DNA from: Rhabditoides inermis
Lineage: Eukaryota > Nematoda > Chromadorea > Rhabditida > Rhabditidae
Assembly (NCBI GenBank): GCA_963966185.1
Contig: CAWZYM010000079.1
Coordinates: 55,001-119,000, forward strand
Reading direction: 5' to 3'
DNA: 64,000 nt
Shown here: positions 63,183 to 64,000 of the stretch, piece by piece
Layout of the letters: the number at the start of each line of letters is the position of its first letter
Numbering within the stretch: the first letter of the stretch is position 1
Notes under the pieces: generated by a model
The model's input: only the letters and a program-made list of their open reading frames with translations
Told to the model about the DNA's origin: nothing
Database searches by the model: none
Position numbers and translations under genes: made by a program

Positions 63183-64000
63183 TGAGAAGGAATGACGATG
63201 GGAGAGCAAAGAAGGACATGAGAGATGAGAGATGACGAGTAAACAAGATGGCGTGTGCAATCGTGGTGCTTGCCAGTCAAACGGCCCCTGCGACCGAACG
63301 CGGCCGAAATTAGACGAAATGGACGCGAAGCACTTTCTCTGGTCTCCGTTGAGCTCATAAACACCCAGACATAGTGACTCTAGCTACTCCTTTCCAATCT
63401 CTATCTTTCACTGTGTTGCTCAAGCTTCACCAATAGTCACCAATACGTCTCAAATTCTTTTTCAAATATGAAATGCAACCACTACTATTAGTTAAAAAAA
63501 AACTGAGAACTTCCCTATAGTTTATTTGTGGTTGTTCACTTGTTCACGTGGTGGTAGTGTGATGATAGTGTACCACCACCAACACTCACATCCCTCCAGG
63601 TACTCCCAGTATTCAAAGAGGTGGACAGCCCCCCTATTCGGCCGAATGTGGCCATAATCGTCTGAAACAGACAGGCCCTTTCTCATGTATCCGTTGAGCT
63701 ACAGAGCTCTAGTTCTCTACCGATCTACGAGTGAGCTATCCAACTGTATAGTCGGTTAGCAGTTGAACATGTTTCCAAATGCCTGCTTTCGCACCCCTGA
63801 TTCAATCCCTGTTCTTAGAAACTAGCATTCGCAAGCGACGAGCTATTAGGAGGGAATCAGCGGCGTCTCTGTGCAAACGGCACCGTTTTTGCAGGACAAT
63901 GTTCGACAAAAGAATACAGGTTACGATGATTAGCTGATATCGGTTGTTATCGATAAACCCGTGCCTAAAAACTCATCTAAATGCCCTCTCTCGTTCTTCG
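63183..64000. other. Upstream region of copy D
   Basis: No supported exon. A segment near 63,735-63,800 has a weak tRNA-like B box (GATTCAATCCC) but no closing stems. The promoter of copy D should be at the left end. Confidence 0.4.

Noticed and set aside
63735..63800. Possible tRNA gene
   Set aside because: Only a B-box-like GATTCAATCCC is visible and no cloverleaf can be closed.

Overview
The window looks like a piece of a nematode nuclear genome. It has many small exons (mostly 70-200 nt) separated by 40-70 nt GT...AG introns, locally amplified PTP / casein-kinase-1 (TTBK-like) and F-box genes, abundant small DNA transposons, a CR1/Jockey-type LINE and a gypsy-like LTR element. The exon style would suit a diplogastrid such as Pristionchus, but that is a guess. 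There are no bacterial features, and no rRNA or intact tRNA gene that I could find.

Layout. 1-3.7 kb: no convincing gene. 3.7-4.2 kb (-): a two-exon, 94-aa unknown. 5.0-7.5 kb (+): a cleanly reconstructable 12-exon gene of 448 codons that I do not recognise (called gene X here). 8.1-9.6 kb (+): an F-box gene, perhaps decayed. 10.7-18.5 kb (-): gene A, the most striking locus. It encodes a signal peptide, a five-transmembrane ectodomain with prominin-like topology, a tyrosine-phosphatase (PTP) domain and a C-terminal CK1/TTBK-type kinase in one continuous exon chain. 19.9-24.2 kb (-): copy B, the same gene without its first half. 25.2-31.0 kb (-): a LINE carrying a nested 2.07-kb DNA element, inserted in a broken copy of gene X. 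31.0-35.8 kb: gene X 3' remnant, a large composite repeat (inverted relative to the one at 17.2-18.2 kb) and an F-box pseudogene. 35.8-44.0 kb (-): copy C, apparently intact. 44.2-46.1 kb: smaller remnants of gene X and the F-box region. 46.1-63.2 kb (-): copy D, apparently intact in coding sequence but split by a 9,999-bp LTR retrotransposon (48,406-58,404) sitting in a small intron of the PTP domain.

The repeated unit is therefore a cassette, gene X 3' end (+) / F-box (+) / PTP-kinase receptor (-), present three times, with one extra truncated receptor copy (B). Sequence relationships among copies are mosaic, as expected from gene conversion. The receptor would join Tyr dephosphorylation and Ser/Thr phosphorylation on the cytoplasmic side of one membrane protein. 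I know of no described protein with this architecture, though I could not search.

The LTR element is unusual. It encodes only Gag, has about 3.4 kb and 4.2 kb of noncoding RNA on either side, and carries eight copies of a small hairpin whose stem varies by compensatory changes. Its 3' LTR has lost exactly 94 bp spanning the CCAAT, GC and TATA boxes and the initiator.
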